This document shows, piece after piece, positions 1 through 12,019 of a stretch of DNA of 64,000 bases; position 1 is the first letter of the stretch, and every line of letters begins with the position of its first letter. The notes beneath the pieces are model-generated. The model saw nothing but the letters and a program-made list of their open reading frames with translations, searched no databases and was not told where the DNA came from. This DNA is from Apium graveolens (lineage: Eukaryota > Streptophyta > Magnoliopsida > Apiales > Apiaceae). Both the position numbers and the translations under genes were made by a program. The DNA lies in contig NC_133653.1 of the NCBI RefSeq assembly GCF_009905375.1, positions 98,527,852-98,591,851 on the forward strand. Reading direction: 5' to 3'.

Positions 1-3000
1 CTGGTTCCTTCTTACTGGAAAAGAACATAAACAATATCGCACAAATGACCTAACTAGCTCAGAAAGTCACAATGACAAGACTGAGAATAATGATCATCAA
101 GTGAAAAGAGTTAAGGTATCAAGTGAACAAATGATTAATGATTTAGAATTGGATATTATGTTTTTATTTTAAAAAACAAGGTTAAGCTGCTGATCAGTCA
201 CGCACTAACCCCGAGCAAGGCACACAGCTCTGCTCTAATTATTGGATCCAAGGCACACATTGGCCTAACTTGACCACCAATCTGGTCTGACCACGAATCT
301 GGTCCACAATTTTATAAAATAATCCAATTCTAACATAATAACATAATAAACAATGTAAAGCAATAAACAAAATCAAAAGTAACATTGGATGTTCAATAAT
401 GAAATGGTTTTAATCTTCACAAAGGATCAATATGGAAATTTCAAAGAATGGCTGTTAGGTAATGAAATAATTGGATAATAAAGGAATCAAAGTTTTAAGG
501 TTGCAAGGATTTGGTCTTTCAATGGATAAGGTACAATGGTTTAAATATGTAAGCCATTTGATTCAGTGTGTGGCATTTAGTTTGTATGTATTTGTGGAGT
601 AGTATCGTATATATATGTGGTTCGTATTCGGGTATACAACAATCAATGGTTTAGAAAGAATAAGGTTTACGACTCAAAGATCAACAACTAGAATCAAGGT
701 TTAGGGTTCAGTGCTTCAAGGCACTTGCAATATAAAACAGGACTATCAATCAACTACAATATATCTCGAGAAAGTTCAAAACACTTGCCTGATATTAGCT
801 TGCTATACTTCTCTAACTTCCAATCACAATCTCCTACTCCTCGACTATCTGTTTCCCTTTCCTACGCCTTGCCTCTTCTGCTCACATATCATAAACATCT
901 ATCAATACTCAACTCATACGATTCTATTTGATATACACTTCTATCTACCCTTCGTTTTACCCAAATTCGATTAACGGATTGAAAGTTATGCTATAAACAA
1001 GTAAACACTGAACATATAGACCGACCATCAAACAAACAAGTCACATATAGTACATAACACCTCAAACAATCAATGACATTCCATTTATAGAGAAGTCTCG
1101 GGTCATAAACAGGCTTTCGGGTATTTAGTATGATTTTTAAAACATTTTTCGAAATTAAAACGGGTCGTTGGATCAATTTTAAAGCAATAAACAAGGTTCG
1201 GTTGGCCAAATCTGGCTTCAAAATAATTTTATAATAATTATCGAGCCTTGAAAAAAACTTAAAATAATATTTTAAAGCTCGAAACTATTTTTAGGAATTT
1301 TTAAATCATTTATAAATAATTAAATCTAATTAAATAATTAATTAAAATCAATTAATAATTAATTAAATTAATTAATCAATTAATTTTCGAATTAATTGAC
1401 CAATTAATCAATTAATTATTAATTAAAATTAATTAACTAATTAATTCAGATTTATTTTTGAATTAAAAATAATTGTTGGAATTAAAATAATAATTTTTTT
1501 TGGAATTTTCAGAAAGTAAAAATGAAATTTTATAATTAAAATAAATTAAAAATATGATTTTTAAATAATTCAGAAACAGGATTCATAAATTTGCAAGTTC
1601 TGGAAAGTTTAGGGACTGAACTTCATCATCTTCAAAAGTTCGGGGGCCTGTTTGCAATTTACAAACCCCCGTCGTCGACTCGCCGGAGTGTGGCCGAAGA
1701 ACACGATTCCGGCCACCTCAGGCCACCAAACTGTCCAGAATTAAACTACAGGCTACCAGCAACTTGTATTTGCAATCAAAACACACAACCCTTTCCAGAA
1801 TTGGCCGGAAAAAGTAAAGAAACTCGCCGGTTTCTAGTGACCCGACGTAAACTTTAAAACACAACTCCGTTCAAACCATGAATCGTCTGTTAACAAGATA
1901 TACACCAAGCGATTGCAAATTTCTTGAGGAACAAAAACACTATATTTCAAAATCTAATAACCCCTAGAACAAAAGACCCTAAATTTCAATTAAGAACATT
2001 CATACGGGTTATAAACCCTAATTTTAAAATTCGAAAATTAAACTCAATTTTGAACATGTTATTGAACTCCAAATCAGTCATATGACATATGAAAATCATC
2101 AGGAAAACAAGCTCTACAACATGCAATCATCAAATCATTCAAATAATCATCCGAACAAAAATTCATATTTTTAATCAAAATAATTCGAAAATAAATAAAA
2201 TTACAGAAAATAAACCTTTGATTCTGTAGTGAAACAAGTTCTGGAATCTGAAAGTACACTCCAAATCCTTCATTTTGGTTACCAGAGCTTTCCAAACGGA
2301 TTTCAATAACACCTTGAAACTGTAGTTTGATTCTCAGAAGGTTTTATGAAATTAGGGTTTTTCTCTGGAAAATTCTATAATTACTGTTTGCAAATGATTT
2401 TCGGTACGAAATAAAATACGGTAAAGGCTATTTATAATTACGGAAAATTAGTATCCCGTTGGATCATTCCGGATATAAAATGGTACGTTTATTTATAAAA
2501 TAGATCCAAACGGTACCGGTTTTCGGGATAATTATCCAAATCAGTAAAATTTATACTGCGGTCTTGGTCTCAGCGCCTGGTTACACGTATTACGAGGTGA
2601 TAATTGTAATAGTTTAATAAAAAGATCCCGTTTATCGAAAATACGAGTTTTATTGATTTACCAAAATGAATAATATATCGAAAATATTGCGCCGGGACCC
2701 GCACAGGACAAACCGTACGCCAGATCGAAAAAGCCGGAACATGGAAAATGCTCGGAATATTGCAATTCGGTTATGAAGGAGTTCTCGAAAGAGTTTCGGT
2801 TACAAAAATATAAAAACGGTTGACGTCGGCTGGTTCCCGATTGTATAAAATAGTTTATAAATACTCGAAAAAAGAATTTATAAAATCCATATATTTCCTA
2901 TAAAATCATAAATCAACATAAAAATAAATAGGAAGATATGACTGTTATTTATATTTTATTTTGGACATGTAAAAATTAAAATACTCAATTGATATTATTT

Positions 3001-3115
3001 TTTAAACATCCAAACACATATACCACTTAACAAATACTTCACAAAATAAACACGAAACATGCATAATATTTATTTATTAGCAAAATTAATTACACGATAT
3101 ATCCCAGATATTACA
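1..3115 (-). repeat. Element E: Tekay/Del-like LTR, antisense, truncated by window start
   Basis: Read on the minus strand, this stretch matches the two long LTRs of element F base for base over long runs. An example is the GC-rich block at 2690-2760, which mirrors F at about 30190-30260. It ends at 3115 with tattaca, the complement of the LTR start TGTAATA. The outer roughly 330 bases of the LTR lie left of the window. Because the LTR start faces the copia sequence, this is either the 5' LTR of a minus-strand element lying to the left or a solo LTR. The probable target duplication is ctaat at 3116-3120, but only one side is visible. It holds several short open frames that I regard as chance. 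Confidence 0.9.
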
Positions 3116-3720
3116 CTAATTATCGAGGCATGATTGAATCATTTCTCTACCTAACTGCAAGCCTTCCAAATATTATGTTTTCTACATGCTTGTGTGCACG
3201 GTTCCAAGCTGATATGAAGGAATCTCATCTGATAGTGGTCAAAAGAATTTTCATATATCTGAAGGATAAACCTAATCTAAATATTTGGTATCCTAAAGAT
3301 ACGGGCTTTGATTTTATCGGCTACAAAGATTCAGATTACGCTGGTTGTAAGATTGATTGGAAGAGTACTTCAGGAAGCTGTCAGTTTCTTGAAAGAAGAT
3401 TGGTTTCTTGGTTTAGTAAGAAGCAACATTCAGTTTCTATATCTACTGTTGAAGCTGAATATATTGTTGCTGAAAGCTGCTGTTCTCAAATCTTATAGAT
3501 GAGAAACCAACTCCGGGACTATGGACTTGATTTGAAGAATATTCCTATCTACTGTGACAACAAAAGTGCCACAGCAATCTCAAACAATCATGTTCAGCAC
3601 TCGAGGACCAAACATATTGATATAAGGTATCATTCCATAAGAGAGTATATAATGCATGGTATTGTAGAACTTCATTATGTTCCCATAATGGATCAAATTG
3701 CATACTTCAGATGTTTGTGA
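3116..3720 (+). pseudogene. copia RT C-terminus and RNase H fragment (element C)
   Basis: The translated frame carries LYLTASLPNIMF, ARFQAD, the RNase H segment DSDYAGC, STSGSCQF, SWFSKKQHSVS and VEAEYI, and ends with YCDNKSA and TKHIDIRYH. It is collinear with element B at 43680-44205 and 58277-58345. One in-frame TAG at 3496-3498 replaces a Trp codon that B retains (FLWMRNQ), a G-to-A change. After DQIA (about 3700-3712) the frame leaves coding sequence. The text jumps straight to 3' noncoding sequence that lies roughly 880 bases further on in B, so the pol end was deleted. RNase H would degrade the RNA of the RNA/DNA hybrid, but this fragment cannot work. Confidence 0.85.
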
Positions 3721-4509
3721 TCTTCAACACCCTCAGTGGTTTTAGGGACTGGCTATGATTCTATCAAACCTCATAGGTTCTAACCCAAGTCATTAGAACC
3801 AACCACTTCTCAAATAACATCCTTACCTGGATCTGATATATTCACCATTTCGTACCACTTTTTCTCTGATACATCTAAAGTAAAAATTGGTATCAATACC
3901 TCTTGGTATTGGAGTTGTGATGAGAATGAGGGAGATAGTGCCAATAAGCACCACATAAGGAAGAAAAGGTCAACCCTGTAGCTTTGTCTCTCACAAAGAA
4001 GTGCAGTATCTATAACCTGAGACATCTGTAAGCCCATTTGTATTCTCTCAAAAGAATATAGAGATGAAAAGGCATATAAACAGTTACTAAGTGCATTTTC
4101 CCAACTGAATCTTATCTATTGAAAATTTGCATATCAGCCAGGGCATTTGAATGAGAGTCTCTACCCCTTGATTTAAATATTTCCAATGCACATGTGAGAT
4201 TCACACACACAAGGAAGGAAGGTATTGACATATAAATTGTTGTTAAACCATAACAAGGTCACTGGCAAGGGTTGAATCATGGATCATATTTCTGCTCATT
4301 ATCTCTGATATTGAATGAGAACTTATGATCCTGGATTGTTAAATCTGAAATTTGGATTGGATTGTGATTTTGAACCTTAATGGTTCATTGAGTCTGATAA
4401 GTCTTCACAGAATTTTAAAGAAATCTTTGATCCCTAATGGCATATCATTGATCACTGATTATCTTCCCAGAATTCAAATCTGGAAATGATTTTGACTTTG
4501 TCAAAATAG
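3721..4509 (+). other. 3' noncoding region of element C
   Basis: This 789-base stretch has no convincing gene. It aligns by eye with the 3' noncoding regions of A (about 23150-23905) and B (about 59230-59800), sharing blocks such as gatcttcaacaccctcag and the direct-repeat-rich part around 3900-4150. Sireviruses often have a long tract between pol and the 3' LTR that may once have held an env-like ORF. I see no surviving plus-strand frame. A minus-strand frame at 3810-4037 recurs in B but not intact in A, so I do not call it. Confidence 0.7.
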
Positions 4510-6601
4510 TGTTGAGCAAGACTGAAGCTGTATGTATAACTTAACAATACTGGTTTTGATAACTCAACATAGAACAAGGACTTTGAAATAATCTTTATTC
4601 TACTAGAATCAGTACAGGTTGTTTATTGGGCATATACATAAAAGGTTTTGTTAGCTATAGTGAAGAAGACGTCAACAATGATCCGTATGAAGTTCAATAA
4701 TATGTTCAGACATCAGAGGAATAAGGTTGGAGTCATTCGAAGAAGTTATTAAAATCAGTGTGAAGACCTCAAGGATTCCTGGTGAACTAGGTTATATTTG
4801 GTAGAAAACTTAACAGTGGTTTGTACAGGTATAATACGAAGGCCTGAGAGAGGAACTAGTCGCTTGTGAACCAGACCTGTGCACTAGACGTCGATGATCC
4901 GTGAAAGAAAGCGGAGTATTTTTTTAGAAATACTGTTAAGTGATTTTTGTACTCGAGGAGACTGAATATATTTTGAGGTACAAAATCCCAAAGATTAGAA
5001 GGCTTGAAGATACAAAGGACTACAACCCGAGGATTTACAAGATTTATTTTTTAATCAATGACAGATTTTTTATTAAATGAATAAATGGAAATTAATTAAT
5101 TTATTTATTTAATCTTATATCACAATTGATTTTAAAATAAATAAATTAAAAATTGATTTTTATTTAATGAATAAATGAACTCAAATTATTTATTTATTTT
5201 ATTTAATATCAAATTTAAATTTTGGAAAAATAAATTGAGGTTTAATTTTTTAAATAAATAAATTAATCTCATTTATTTATTTAAAATAAAATGTTTTATT
5301 TATTTTGTGATTTCCTGCTAGCCAGAATAATGTTCACATGCATGCAGTTGTTCGATTATTTAGTAAACAAAAGAGATGTAGTACACCTGCTTGTGTTTGA
5401 TTACTCAAATCAAACAAAAATGGCAGGTCTAAGTTCAGGTCATTTGGGTATCAAACAAAAGGAAATCAAGCTGCAAATAAGATAATGGAACAAATGTTTG
5501 TTTGTTTATTGTGCTCAGGACCCACTTCCTCACTACCTGATTGGTTCACAAATTTAGCAAAAGGAATGCATGTGTGAAGCAGGATTGTGAACAAACGAAA
5601 TCAGTTTGTAAACAAAAGAAACTGAAACTAGCAGCTATTTAATTGTTTGGTGTGACGCGCGCGTGGCGCACAAGTTTCACCCCTCAGTTCTGGTTAGCGC
5701 GCGTCCAACTCATCCCCTCTTGGCTTGTTCTGTTTTTTACCACATACAACATAGGAATAAACAAATGTATAAGGCAACTAGACTTCTGAGTCTCAACTTA
5801 CAAGTTAGTGCTTAAAATAAAGGCAGTCTCCTGGAATAGTCCTAGTCGCCAGTTAATTCTCCAATATACAAGTCGCAGGTTCAAATAATTAAAATAAACG
5901 AAGTGTTTTCCTCAGCTCACGTCGCAGGTTGCACACATTGAACAAAAACAATTGAGAAGTTTTTAAGTCACAGGTTAAAGAAAAAATTGTTAGTCGCAGG
6001 TTGGCACATACATTCTGTGATCGTAAGTTACAATTTGATTTACAAGCTGTAATATTCAAAATGCATGGATACAAATCAAACACGTGTTTTCCTATCTCTC
6101 CTCCACATTCTACCATCAATATAATCCAATTTACAGTAGATTGGCTAATAACTTCTCAGCACATTCAAGAAACGAAGCTCTACAGAAATTTACTCTCGGA
6201 GAATTTTTCGATTTCATTTATTGAAATTAAGGAGAGAAGTTCTGCCCAATTTGACTTACACCACATCCAAGTCTTACATATTGTAACAATCATTATTTGT
6301 AGCCTCTTTATGTGTATTGATTATCATTTGGTAAAGGAGTTATGGATTTTTAGAGTGATTAAAAGAACCCTAGATTGATAGAATATTGCATTGGTTCTAT
6401 TTATATTTGTAGCTTTGAATCTTTGTATTTGGAGTTGTAAGCAAACCTCTCGGCATTTATACTTTTGAATAAAAAGAATATTTACCCATAATCTCTTTGT
6501 GTGTTTATTTTATTTTAGTTTTGATATTCTGCTGTAATTTATTTTAGAAAATGAAAAACATACATTCACCTCCCCTCTGTATGTACCTTTTGGACCTAAC
6601 A
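4510..6601 (+). repeat. 5' LTR of element A
   Basis: It is 2092 bases, starting TGTTGAGC and ending CCTAACA directly before the PBS. Its first 284 bases match 24743-25026, and the remainder matches 62339-64000 with scattered substitutions. The first roughly 400 and last roughly 400 bases also match the LTRs of element B, but the middle does not. AATAAA near 6466-6475 is a candidate polyadenylation signal. A 7-bp inverted repeat (ACATACA / TGTATGT, 6558-6564 and 6578-6584) sits just before the LTR end. A 125-codon open frame at 6001-6378 is not kept intact in the partner LTR. Confidence 0.92.
5845..6003 (+). promoter_or_regulatory. Cluster of GTCGCAGG-type repeats in U3 of element A
   Basis: Short direct repeats of the form agtcgc(c)agtt or gtcgcaggtt occur near 5845, 5872, 5921, 5967 (as gtcacaggtt) and 5992. 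The same cluster is present in the other LTR of A at about 63408-63595. Repeated boxes in U3 are usual for plant LTR promoters and enhancers. The binding factor is unknown and the function is inferred only from the repetition and position. Confidence 0.4.
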
Positions 6602-6603
6602 AT

Positions 6604-6615
6604 TGGTATCAGAGC
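6604..6615 (+). other. Primer binding site of element A (tRNA-Met type)
   Basis: TGGTATCAGAGC lies two bases after the LTR end. This is the usual plant site complementary to the 3' end of initiator tRNA-Met, where minus-strand DNA synthesis starts. Confidence 0.9.
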
Positions 6616-6846
6616 CTACTGATCGATATACAGATCAGATCCATAAGATTGGTAAGTTCTCTGTTGGTTTTGGTTATTACAGAGTCTGGGAGTGCTGTCA
6701 GTGTATAGAACTGATTTGGATTAATTTTTGGTCGTAGTGTTCTTGATTGTTGTGGATTGGTTGATTGATTGGTATTGGTGGATTTTGACTGTTTGGTTAT
6801 TGTATTTTCAGATGTTGTATTGCAGAATTTTCGCAGATATGAAAGT
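6616..6846 (+). other. Leader of element A
   Basis: Short untranslated leader between the PBS and the gag start. It aligns with the leader of B (27185-27385). No gene seen. Confidence 0.6.
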
Positions 6847-7486
6847 ATGAGCACTCAGACAGTTAATGGCATCAAGGTTCCTTTAGCAATGTCAGTGAAA
6901 ACAGCTATAAATTATGGAAGAAAAAGATCACTTTGTTTATTTCAGTAGTTAACCGGCATTACAAGGGAATTTTTGAGAATGGTCCATTTGTACCAAGAAA
7001 GGACATTTCTATAACTACAGATTCAGACAGTAGAGTTCCTCAAGATTTTATCCCAAAGGATCTGTCTGAATACACTGATAGCGATAAGGAATTAGTTTCT
7101 TTTGATGCAAGTCTTCGATCAATTTTAGTTGAGTCAATGGATTCCAACATGCATCATCAGATTAAGGATTGTGTTAGTGCTAAACACATGTGGGAACTGA
7201 AGACAAGAACAAATTGAATTTTCTAATGTCTAAGTACAAGGAGTTTAAATCTCTTTCCGGTGAAAGTATCAACCAGTTGCTTGGAAGGTACACCCAATTT
7301 CTGAATGAGATTAGTCCAGTTGGGAAGAAATACTCACAGAAACATATAAACAGAAAGTTTATTCTTACCTTGCCCAATCATTTGAAAAATAAAGTGTCAT
7401 CCAATAGAGAAGGATTGGATTTCAATACAATGTCAATGGATGAGCTTTATGACAAGTTAAAAACCTATGAAGCTGAGGAAAAGTAG
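6847..7486 (+). pseudogene. gag: gag N-terminal half of element A, frame-broken
   Basis: The start ATG (MSTQTVNGIKVP) corresponds to the gag start of B (MSSQKVTSIKVP). An indel near 6890-6930 throws it out of frame, and the text continues as RHYKGIFENGPFVP, DKELVSFDASL, ILVESMDSNMHHQI and SAKHMWE. A second shift near 7200 leads into NFLMSKYKEFKSL, SGESINQLLGRY, INRKFILTLPNHL and DELYDKLKTYEAEE, then TAG at 7484-7486. These are the features of the copia gag domain (UBN2/DUF4219 type), which forms the virus-like particle. The order matches B segment by segment. Confidence 0.85.
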
Positions 7487-7513
7487 AGAAATGTCAAACA
7501 TGGGTCTGAGACA

Positions 7514-8668
7514 GTGAACAACAGTAACAAGAACATAAATGAATCCACATGTCCTGTAGCAGAGGAATACCTAATTCATGAAGAAAATGTTGAAGGATCA
7601 CTAACTTCGAAAGCTTCTACAAGTGGATCAAATCTGATTGGAAATGAAGAAGCTACAGATGACTATTATACTTTGGAAGAGCTTGAGAAATTAGAAGATC
7701 AAACTATGTTTGAGATGGCTTCTAAATGTAGTGCACTTAAATTCAAAAGAAATTCCAAATATAAGGCTAAGTCATCTAGTGGAGATAGTCAAGATCTTGA
7801 AGATGGAGAATCTACAAAGTTAGTATCCGGTAAATGCTGCAAGGAACGGTTGATTAAAGGAAGCATACATGCACTGTGTGATAGTGAAGAAAAGGGACAC
7901 TCTAACAGTGATATGGAAGAGTCCACACAAGAAAATAAGAAAAAAGCTTGTCTGAGAAGGAATGAAGATAGATAGAAGAAACATCAAGACAAAGAATTAA
8001 TCACTGATGAAAAGTACTAGAATGGTACAGATGTAGAGGAAGAAAAATGCAATGATCCAACATCAATGGAAACCTCTTCATCGCAGGTATCTTTCTAGAC
8101 CACTACTAATATATCCTGGCATGATTGCAAATACTGTGATAAGGATATAAGAGTAGAATTATTTCAACTTCATGCTAGTATGATCAGCTTTAAAGAGGAA
8201 ATAGATAGAATAGAATCTAAAAATAGATTTTTGCTCACTAGACAAGAAGAACTAGGCCTAATTACTGTTGAATTATATAATCTTAAGAAACGTAATGAAT
8301 GCCTAGAGAATATGGTTAAAGCCAGTGAGGATTTAGATGCTGTCCGTAGGAGTCAGATAGCTGAGTTAGAATCTAAGTTGAAAGATTATCAAGACTCTAC
8401 TATTAGTGCAAAGGAAATTATTGACAACCAAATTAGTGGAGCAATAATTGACATTGGATCCAGTAATGTTGGACATAAACATGTGATAGAATCAGAGAGT
8501 GTTGATAATGGTAAATCAAACTCTTCAGATACATCACAAGCTTCTAAAAAGGTCAGTAATTTTTTATGTAAAAAGGCTACTCCTGATTCTTTTAATGAAG
8601 ATGAGGTGCTTGTTGAGGATTATATCTCTAGTGATGAGGAGTCAACTGTAGAGTCATCTGAGGAATCA
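7514..8668 (+). pseudogene. gag: gag middle part of element A: acidic linker and coiled coil
   Basis: This is the same frame as the end of the N-terminal half. It holds an acidic linker (DDYYTLEELEKLED, SGDSQDLEDGES) and is interrupted by TAG at 7973-7975 and two further stops near 8018 and 8096. From 8180 it is open: SFKEEIDRIESKNRFLL and the following 75 residues have the heptad pattern of a coiled coil, then comes a Ser/Glu-rich acidic tail (SSDEESTVESSEES). It breaks at 8668, where element G was inserted, and resumes in frame at 19511. An extended coiled-coil gag is typical of Sireviruses. Gag of B lacks it. Confidence 0.8.
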
Positions 8669-11600
8669 TGTGACGCCCTCCAAACCCGGGGTCTAGATTT
8701 GGGGGTCACTAACCAATAAACCATAATATAATAAACACAGCGGAATAAAATAGTATATATGACCCCTTCCATGCACCTGGTTTAATCACAGGTTATAGTA
8801 TGAAACAGACACTAATACAAACCAACTGTTATTACAAACCATAAGTCTAATTAGTTTTAAAACTTATTCAAACTTTATTACAAACCTCTAGACTACTCAA
8901 GCGTCCCAAACTAACTGCCTGGAAAACCCACCAAACTATTTATGAGCACTCGACTTCTGATCAAACCTGGAACCCAAGCCTGCTTTGGCTTAGCTGAAAG
9001 ATTAGATTGATTAACAAGTATGAGCGAAAGAAATGCTCAGCATGCAGTATAAAGTGTGCTTGAAATGATAAACCACATTTTGATAATAATTGAACAACAG
9101 GATAAAATTAGTGATATTTGATCAATCAATAAAAGCTGAACCAGCTATCAGCAATAAAAGTTATTTTTTTTAGATTGGAATCTATCTCCGACGGATGTAC
9201 AATCACATATTGATCAGCCCGTGTGATAGCGCAAGGTCATGATTCATAGAAACATGTCCCCAAAACACGAGTACTCAAATAAAAAGGCAATATATCTGCC
9301 TGTTACACAAATTATGTCATAATATTTCATATAACACTTAGAAATAGCCCTTCGCTGGACCGTCCGTCCCGGTCACTTACGCATTCATCCAATCCATAAA
9401 TCTTTTTGATCAAAGGAGCCGAATCAAACGACATCCTTAAAAAATATAACTCCCCATTTCTCATGGTCCACAACTATCTCAATAATCAATGGAGAAATAA
9501 CGAGAATAATTAGTTATTCGCTAATCTCGATTCAACATTCCACTGTATAGAGTAATTTGTAGCGAAATATAAAACGTTTAACTATTCTGAACTTAGAATA
9601 GTATGGAAATTGAAAGAATAGAGTTCAGAGTCAATATCACTTGAATGATAAGTGAAGATGTAAAGACTTGCCTAACAGGATTCATAATAAACATCACTTA
9701 AACAATAAGTGAAGGTAGGGATACTTGCATAATATGATTCGAAATAAACGTCACTTGAACGATAAGTGAAGTTAGGGGTACTTGCCTGGTATGCTCAATA
9801 ACTTCTTACTATCACTCTGGCTTATAGCTGCTGGCTACTATCTCCGTCTTACACTTGACCGCACTCCTTGCTACTCGATTCCATAAATAAAAGGACTATC
9901 TTAATTGATAGAACCAAACTCAATCGACGTAACTATACGTCTTGACATTTACCCGATCGTTTATAACTTATCATGGCAGTCTGAAACTGTAAATAGATAG
10001 CATGCATATCACGTAATATGTAATCATGTTATTCATGTATCAGGTAATCACATATTTTATGTAACACATAAGTCAGATCGTCATAAGATATGTCTCAGTA
10101 CGATTAGAATTGAAATCAGGTCAATAATATTGTTTACCAATCAGATACAGACTCAATAGAATTAAATCGATTAATAATAATATTAATTGATTTTTAAATA
10201 CCAAAATATAGTTTTTTAAAAGCTTAAAAATAATTTAAAGGGTTTATTTGAATTAATTATAAATAATTTACATTTATTTAACTATTTATAAATTAAATTA
10301 ATTGATTAAATGATTTAATCAATTAATTAAATTCATAAATAATTAACTAAAATAAATTATAAATAATTAAATCAAATTGGATTTTTGAAAATAATAAAAG
10401 AAAATAATTTTAGGAATTTAAAATAATTAAGTAAAAAAATTTAGTATTTAAAATAATTATTAAATGATTTTTAGAAATATATAAAATGATTTTTGAAAAT
10501 AGGAAAAAGGATTTTTTGAAATGTTTTTAAAAATTAAAATCTGGGAAACAGAATTGGGGATTGGGGTTAGGGTTTCGGGGATCAAACCCGAGTTTTATGA
10601 AGGACCCATTCGGGTCACGAAGAAACTGCCGGGTCAGGCTAGAACGCTGCCGGGATTCTGGGACGAACTCAGTTTCCAGCGGGTTCACCGGACTCCGGCG
10701 AGTCTGATTTCTGGCGATACAACTCCTCCCCTCCCATTTTCAACCTTGCTTTCGATCAAAAATTTCTCAGAAACTCACAGCCAACATCGATAAGGTTAAT
10801 CGATTAACCAAACCTGGATTCCGACCAAGGTTGCCATGGAATCCGGCGACCTTGAATCTTTATCCGGCCAAAACACGAACCTCACCATTTTTAAATCAAA
10901 CTTGAAGATTTATGGCTCAAATTAAACCTCTACACATCTACAATCTATTCCTTTCATCAAACCAATCACCAATCCAAGACTAATTCTAAAAATTCAATTC
11001 GAAAATTCTATAAAAAAAGAAAATCGGGTTATTCATTCCGGGGATCTAACAGTCGAATTAAACATGTAAATCGATTCAAAAGATCAAATTAGAGCTATAT
11101 ATAACATCAAAACTAATCAACAATTACTAAAAATCCAAATTCGATTTCAATATCAAGAATATGAAAATTGATTTTACTCACTACTTCACCTCGATTTGTG
11201 AAATTGGTACCACTAGAAAGGTCTTGAAACAAGGATCAATTCGATTACTAGAAATCTCAATTTGGTTTCCGGAATCAATCACAATCTTGAATCGAAGCTT
11301 TGCTCAAGAATCTCACCCCCAAAGTTTGTTCTTGATTTTTCTTTTAATTATCTGAAATTTTAATGAAAAAAATGAATAAAATAGGAATTATACAGCTATT
11401 TATATTTACAGAAAATTATACCCCCTAGAATTAATTAAGGGTGTTATTATCCTTTAATTAAAATAATTAAGCCCCAAAATAATAATTACGGGGAATAATT
11501 TTAAAAGCGATAAAATATAAAATTTTTTATCAAAATTTTCCAAAAATTGTGAATAATGCAAAAATGCAAGAATATTGGGTGTTTGAAATACGAATAATTT

Positions 11601-11980
11601 TATAAAAATAAAAACACAGATTTTGTGGGGTTTGACGTCCCGATGGGGTCCCGGTCCGTTAATTTTTGAAAAACAGAAATGATTCCTAAATTAACAGAAA
11701 ATCCCGAAAACACATAAAATACATTCAAACGCGCATAAAATGAAATAAAATGAATATCTCGATAGAGACGCAAATAAATACGAGTCCAAATTGCAGATCG
11801 ATTTATATAAATGAAGTTTAAACACTTATTACTTACTCAAAAAAACTTTTGGTTCACACGGGAATACAAATAGCAATTTATAACACGTAATATCATGGTA
11901 ATAAACACTTTAACTTATATAAATACATAATATTTATTCATTTAACATATAATATTCACATAATTTTCCCGGATATTACA
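8669..11980 (-). repeat. 3' LTR of element G (left copy)
   Basis: It is 3312 bases, collinear with 16282-19505. It contains a block of roughly 310 bases (about 10580-10885) absent from the other copy. It lacks the roughly 215-base tract found at about 17770-17985 of the other copy. On the minus strand it starts TGTAATATCCGGG, as in element F. The terminal U5 hairpin is present with one G-U pair. Confidence 0.92.
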
Positions 11981-11996
11981 TCTTTCCCCCCTTAAT
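11981..11996 (-). other. Polypurine tract of element G
   Basis: Read on the minus strand, AAGGGGGGAAAGA directly abuts the 3' LTR start. It is the expected primer site for plus-strand DNA synthesis, and F has a near-identical tract. Confidence 0.85.
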
Positions 11997-12019
11997 AAGA
12001 TTCTGTCCTCAGAATCAGC

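Larger units (their letters stand above)
3116..4509 (+). mobile_element. Element C: remnant of a Ty1/copia Sirevirus-like element
   Basis: This is the 3' part of a copia element related to A and B: the end of RT/RNase H followed by 3' noncoding sequence. On the left it is cut by the antisense Tekay LTR, and the right edge is where element A was inserted. The break at 4509 matches the intact sequence of element A near 23900 (tcaaaatag, then caactt), so the rest of C should lie beyond the end of A, outside this window. It is the oldest copia layer here, since it hosts both E and A. Confidence 0.85.

Noticed and set aside
3810..4037. Minus-strand frame in the 3' noncoding region of C, similar to 59414-59632 in B
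   Set aside because: It reflects homology of the noncoding regions. The equivalent in A is interrupted, and the strand is opposite to the element transcript.
6001..6378. 125-codon plus-strand frame in the 5' LTR of A
   Set aside because: The corresponding part of the 3' LTR (from about 63590) does not keep it open, and there is no motif.
6604..6615. tRNA gene at the tRNA-Met-like motifs
   Set aside because: Only the 12-base PBS complement is present, with no cloverleaf. The same applies at 27173, 33255, 16267 and 54002.
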